NCBI GenBank assembly: GCA_964370075.1
Contig: CAYJHC010000078.1
Span: 1-9,135 of the forward strand
DNA: 9,135 nucleotides
Reading direction: 5' to 3'
From: CAYJHC01 sp964370075
GTDB lineage: Bacteria; Bacillota; Clostridia; Peptostreptococcales; Anaerovoracaceae
Made by a program: the position numbers and the translations under genes. Below, piece by piece: positions 6,638 to 9,135 of this stretch; position 1 is the stretch's first letter, and the number at the start of each line of letters is the position of its first letter. The notes under the pieces are model-generated. The model worked only from the letters and a program-made list of their open reading frames with translations. It ran no database searches and had not been told where the DNA came from.

Positions 6638-8779
6638 ATGAATTTAAATTATGAAGAGCTAATTTTAGCTGCTGCTGATATAACTGACGAAATTGTCTAT
6701 GCAGTCGACCTTGATACTAATCAATTATTATTTTGCAACAAAGAGGGGCTAAAAATATTTGAGACTTCTTCTAAAACGAGCAATATGGAAGAACTAAACA
6801 CTTATATTCCAAATTCTAACAATAGTCTTTTGGGTAAGATAAAAAATGAATCTATTGAAGAAGACAATATAAAAAGATTAGAATGTTATAACCCAAACAC
6901 AAATAAACACTATACCATTAAGTCAAAAGAAATATTTATCGATAAGCGGAGAGTACTTATTAATGTAGCTATTGATGTCACACAGATAAAAAATGCACAT
7001 GACTCTTTAGATCGAGACTTAGGAATACAAATCATTTTAAATTCCTGTGTTGAATTAATGCATAAAAAAGCAACTCCAGAAACAGCCATCAGCGAAATAT
7101 TGGAAATAATCGGAAATTACTACTACTCAGATAGAGTTCAATACTTCCAAATAGATTCAAAAAATGAAACCGTTGGAATCTTTGGTGAGTGGTGTAAACT
7201 AGGAATAATTCCTGAAAAGGAAGAAATGCAAAACATCCCTTTAGAAATGGTTTCCCCTATGACCAGCCGCCTTAACAAAGGTGAAACTCTTTATATTTCA
7301 AACCCACAAGAATTGTTGGGGCATATCGAAGAGGAGCAACAAACCCTAGAAGATGTGGGGATTGCAGAAAATATAGCAAATTCATCTGCCCTATTAATTA
7401 TTTCAATCCACGATGAAAAAGGTAATATTTCAGGCTATTTAACAATTGAAAATGTTGGTGAAGAATTTAAGGAAGACAAATTATTAAAGCCCTTATCCTT
7501 CTTTATTAGCGACTTTATATACAAGGCTGAATTATTAGAGCGCCTTAGTAAATTAAGTTTTAGGGATAATCTTACTGGTTTAAAAAACAGACATAGCTAT
7601 AAAGAAACTATAGATAGATATGAAGAACATCCCCCTAAAGGGCTAGGTGTTGGCTATGCCGATATTAACGGCTTAAAAATAGTTAATGACACATTTGGTC
7701 ATACTAAAGGGGATGAAATAATCGTCAGAATGGGCAATCTATTGGTATCAGAGTTTGGGGATGATGTTTATCGAATCGGTGGTGATGAATTTGTAATTCT
7801 TCAAGAAGGAAATGATGTAACTAAGTTCGAAAATCAAATTTCTTCATTAAAAAAAGCTATAGATAAAGACGATTTATTAAAAGCCTCAATTGGGTTTTCT
7901 TGGAACCAACAACCAGACAGCGTAACCAAGCAGATTGAAGAAGCAGACGGAAATATGTATAAAGACAAACAAAATCGAAAAACAACAACAGTAGGCAACG
8001 GAAAATATAAATCCATATTAAAAGAAACTCTTTTATCCGAAATAGACAACGGAAATTTTATTATTCACCTCCAACCTCAGATTAATTTGAAAACAAATAC
8101 AATTTCTGGGGCTGAAGCATTAGTCCGAAAAGTTGACAGTCAAGGTAAAATAATTCCTCCAAATTCCTTTATACCATTTTATGAAAAAGAAGGAATAATC
8201 CAGGTTCTTGACCTATTTGTCTTTGAACAAATGTGCAAATTCTTAGATAGTATCAAAAAGCATCCCATTGGAAGAAATATAAGGCTTTCAATCAATTTTT
8301 CTAAGATTACTATTGCCCTAGACAATTTGTCAAACATATTAAAAGAAAAATGTATAAATTATGGAGTAGACACTTCTCGCTTCGTAATCGAGATAACAGA
8401 AACCTCACACTCTATAGATATTGCGGAACTAATTAAGACTGTAAAAGAGTTTTCCGCTGCAGGCTTCTATGTCTCCCTAGACGATTTCGGTTCTGGATAT
8501 GCTAACTTATCTATGTTAACAAATCTAGATTTTGATGAAATAAAGATCGATAAAAGTTTAGTTGATGGGTTAGAAAGCAGCGAAAAATCTAGGACACTGA
8601 CAAAAATGGCAATAGAAGTTTGTAATGATTTAAGTAATATAACTTCAATTGCAGAAGGAATAGAAACCGAAGAACAGTATCAAATTCTAAAAAACATGTT
8701 ATGCGAAAATGGTCAGGGGTATTATTTTGACAAACCAATGCCTATTGATACCTTTATTGCAAAATATATAATAAACTAA
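6638..8779 (+). CDS. PAS-GAF-GGDEF-EAL protein, bifunctional c-di-GMP synthase/phosphodiesterase candidate
   Basis: A 713-residue soluble protein: PAS (about 9-118), GAF (130-298), GGDEF (308-445) and EAL (455-713). The GGDEF domain has DNLTGLKNRHSY, the metal-binding D342, NDTFGH, GGDEF (381-385), SIGFSW and the closing ADGNMY helix (436-441), so cyclase activity is plausible. EFGD replaces RxxD five residues before the signature, so feedback inhibition is not expected. The EAL domain is canonical: EAL (493-495), N553, EITET (585-589), DDFGSG (615-620), K636 in IKID, AEGIET and GQGYYF. Both activities may coexist, or GGDEF may only bind GTP and tune the EAL half. It matches the C-terminal half (about 620-1317) of the divergent 1331-residue protein domain for domain, but its PAS lacks that protein's PCEFC cysteines. 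It has its own promoter and terminator. Confidence 0.92.
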   Translation: MNLNYEELILAAADITDEIVYAVDLDTNQLLFCNKEGLKIFETSSKTSNMEELNTYIPNSNNSLLGKIKNESIEEDNIKRLECYNPNTNKHYTIKSKEIFIDKRRVLINVAIDVTQIKNAHDSLDRDLGIQIILNSCVELMHKKATPETAISEILEIIGNYYYSDRVQYFQIDSKNETVGIFGEWCKLGIIPEKEEMQNIPLEMVSPMTSRLNKGETLYISNPQELLGHIEEEQQTLEDVGIAENIANSSALLIISIHDEKGNISGYLTIENVGEEFKEDKLLKPLSFFISDFIYKAELLERLSKLSFRDNLTGLKNRHSYKETIDRYEEHPPKGLGVGYADINGLKIVNDTFGHTKGDEIIVRMGNLLVSEFGDDVYRIGGDEFVILQEGNDVTKFENQISSLKKAIDKDDLLKASIGFSWNQQPDSVTKQIEEADGNMYKDKQNRKTTTVGNGKYKSILKETLLSEIDNGNFIIHLQPQINLKTNTISGAEALVRKVDSQGKIIPPNSFIPFYEKEGIIQVLDLFVFEQMCKFLDSIKKHPIGRNIRLSINFSKITIALDNLSNILKEKCINYGVDTSRFVIEITETSHSIDIAELIKTVKEFSAAGFYVSLDDFGSGYANLSMLTNLDFDEIKIDKSLVDGLESSEKSRTLTKMAIEVCNDLSNITSIAEGIETEEQYQILKNMLCENGQGYYFDKPMPIDTFIAKYIIN

Positions 8780-8796
8780 AATTAGAACGCTTTTAA

Positions 8797-8821
8797 GGTT
8801 TCATTATAGTTTAATGAAACC
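8797..8821. repeat. Hairpin just after the rightward gene
   Basis: GGTTTCATTA and TAATGAAACC pair perfectly over ten bases around a 5-base loop, 17 bp past the stop codon. No T tract follows on either strand, so on its own it is not a terminator. It may protect the transcript end or act with the stronger hairpin 12 bp further on. Confidence 0.6.
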
Positions 8822-8832
8822 CTGCAAAATAT

Positions 8833-8865
8833 AAAAACTCATACCATATCTGGTATGAGTTTTTT
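8833..8865 (+). terminator. Strong Rho-independent terminator, probably bidirectional
   Basis: A 14-bp perfect stem, with core ACTCATACCA/TGGTATGAGT and loop TATC (8847-8850), ends in a run of six Ts (8860-8865). The left side is A-rich, so minus-strand RNA also gets a T-rich tail (TTTTTATATTTT). It lies between the rightward gene and the convergent guaA, so it can end both transcripts. Confidence 0.9.
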
Positions 8866-8906
8866 GAAAGCTCCTGATTTAAAAATACTTTTAAGCCTTT
8901 TTATAC

Positions 8907-8921
8907 TTATTCCCACTCCAT
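8907..8921 (-). other. Sequence resembling a displaced guaA 3' end (MEWE-stop)
   Basis: On the minus strand ATGGAGTGGGAATAA would read M-E-W-E-stop. GMP synthases usually end in TIEWE, so this short stretch matches the expected end of guaA better than guaA's own end does here. It shares ATGGAGT with the true guaA end (9083-9089), 168 bp away, and both have ACTAT a few bases before. It may be one arm of an attachment-site duplication; at this length chance cannot be excluded. Confidence 0.3.
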
Positions 8922-8958
8922 CCCTTTATAGTACACATATATCCAATCCATGTTGTTT

Positions 8959-8977
8959 TATGTATTATCAATACATA
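8959..8977. repeat. Inverted repeat TATGTATT/AATACATA
   Basis: Eight perfectly matched bases on each side of a 3-base ATC spacer. No T tract follows on either strand. It lies between the guaA end and the displaced guaA-like end and could be a recombinase or regulator site; nothing decides between these. Confidence 0.4.
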
Positions 8978-9001
8978 TTTTGTATGAAATTCACCTCATA
9001 T

Positions 9002-9058
9002 TTATGGTTCGCAAGATTTTTGTAGCCAAAATGTAGCCACTAAATTATGCATATTCAT
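9002..9058 (-). pseudogene. 18-codon fragment, possible tail of a tyrosine integrase
   Basis: On the minus strand a tiny frame reads MNMHNLVATFWLQKSCEP and stops at 9002-9004. An AAGGTG lies shortly upstream of its ATG. I recall similar tails ending integrases of Firmicute phages and islands, but the match is too short to prove it. Its place directly downstream of guaA, a known integration target, makes a worn element end plausible. Confidence 0.25.
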
Positions 9059-9076
9059 CACACCTTAAAGCCACTA
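9021..9076. repeat. Cluster of AGCCA direct repeats next to guaA
   Basis: TGTAGCCA occurs at 9021-9028 and 9032-9039, 11 bp apart (one helical turn). AGCCACTA occurs at 9035-9042 and 9069-9076. AGCCA is thus present three times in the same direction within 56 bp, starting 5 bp beyond the guaA stop. Short same-direction repeats near a target gene end are typical of integrase arm-binding sites. Confidence 0.5.
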
Positions 9077-9080
9077 GCGA

Positions 9081-9135
9081 TTACTCCATTTCGATAGTTC
9101 CAGGAGGCTTACTAGTCAAATCATACATTACTCTA
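9081..9135 (-). CDS. guaA: GMP synthase (glutamine-hydrolysing), C-terminal end only
   Basis: The last 17 codons before TAA (9081-9083) read RVMYDLTSKPPGTIEME. This is the conserved C-terminus of GuaA, usually R-V-x-Y-D-x-(T/S)-S-K-P-P-x-T-I-E-W-E. GuaA converts XMP, ATP and glutamine to GMP in purine synthesis, in the cytoplasm. The rest of the gene lies beyond the right edge. One oddity is the penultimate residue: Met replaces the nearly invariant Trp, and the local DNA (GAAATGGAG instead of GAATGGGAG) looks rearranged rather than simply mutated. The gene converges on the GGDEF-EAL gene and probably shares the terminator at 8833-8865. Supply of GMP, and so of GTP, is the substrate side of c-di-GMP synthesis, but adjacency alone does not show a functional link. 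Confidence 0.85.
   Translation of the reverse strand, partial: RVMYDLTSKPPGTIEME

Noticed and set aside
343..8779. An antiphage CBASS or similar defence system built on cyclic nucleotides
   Set aside because: The enzymes are ordinary GGDEF/EAL c-di-GMP proteins with PAS and GAF sensors. No CD-NTase, effector nuclease or membrane effector is present in the window.
1..9135. CRISPR array, tRNA, rRNA or complete transposon
   Set aside because: I saw no regularly spaced repeats, no cloverleaf or ribosomal RNA sequence, and no transposase-like gene.

Overview
The window is AT-rich (roughly one third G+C by eye) and uses strong purine-rich ribosome binding sites, TATAAT-type promoters and A/T-flanked hairpin terminators. 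The protein style also points to a low-GC Firmicute, most likely an anaerobic member of the Clostridia. It is a draft assembly: a run of ten Ns (1587-1596) sits inside a gene.

Layout. (1) 1-342: a short membrane-like reading frame at the left edge with no usable start, a strong leftward Rho-independent terminator (121-166), and otherwise nothing recognisable. (2) 343-6236: two leftward genes 46 bp apart, very likely one operon. The first is a 1331-residue PAS-PAS-GGDEF-GAF-PAS-GAF-GGDEF-EAL protein. The second is a PAS-PAS-GGDEF-GAF protein of about 615 residues, broken only by the assembly gap. (3) 6237-6637: a divergent control region with a good extended -10 promoter for the rightward gene and nested inverted repeats. 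(4) 6638-8779: a rightward 713-residue PAS-GAF-GGDEF-EAL protein. (5) 8780-9080: two hairpins, the second a strong, probably bidirectional terminator, then repeats and short fragments that look like a worn integrase attachment region. (6) 9081-9135: the last 17 codons of guaA (GMP synthase) on the minus strand.

Biology. All three large proteins make or break cyclic di-GMP. None shows a membrane segment or signal peptide, so they should be cytoplasmic sensors. The central observation is modular: the 1331-residue protein is almost exactly the small operon partner (about 615 aa) joined to the divergent protein (713 aa), in domain order and in length. The copies have diverged in activity. The small protein keeps a full GGDEF and an RxxD feedback site, so it is probably the cyclase. 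The giant has a dead first GGDEF (SNDTF) and a second GGDEF lacking its last helix, but a near-intact EAL domain, so it is probably mainly a phosphodiesterase. The divergent protein keeps both canonical GGDEF and EAL motifs. I read the locus as a fused/split paralogue set around one shared control region. This is an inference from sequence; partner interaction and ligands are not shown.
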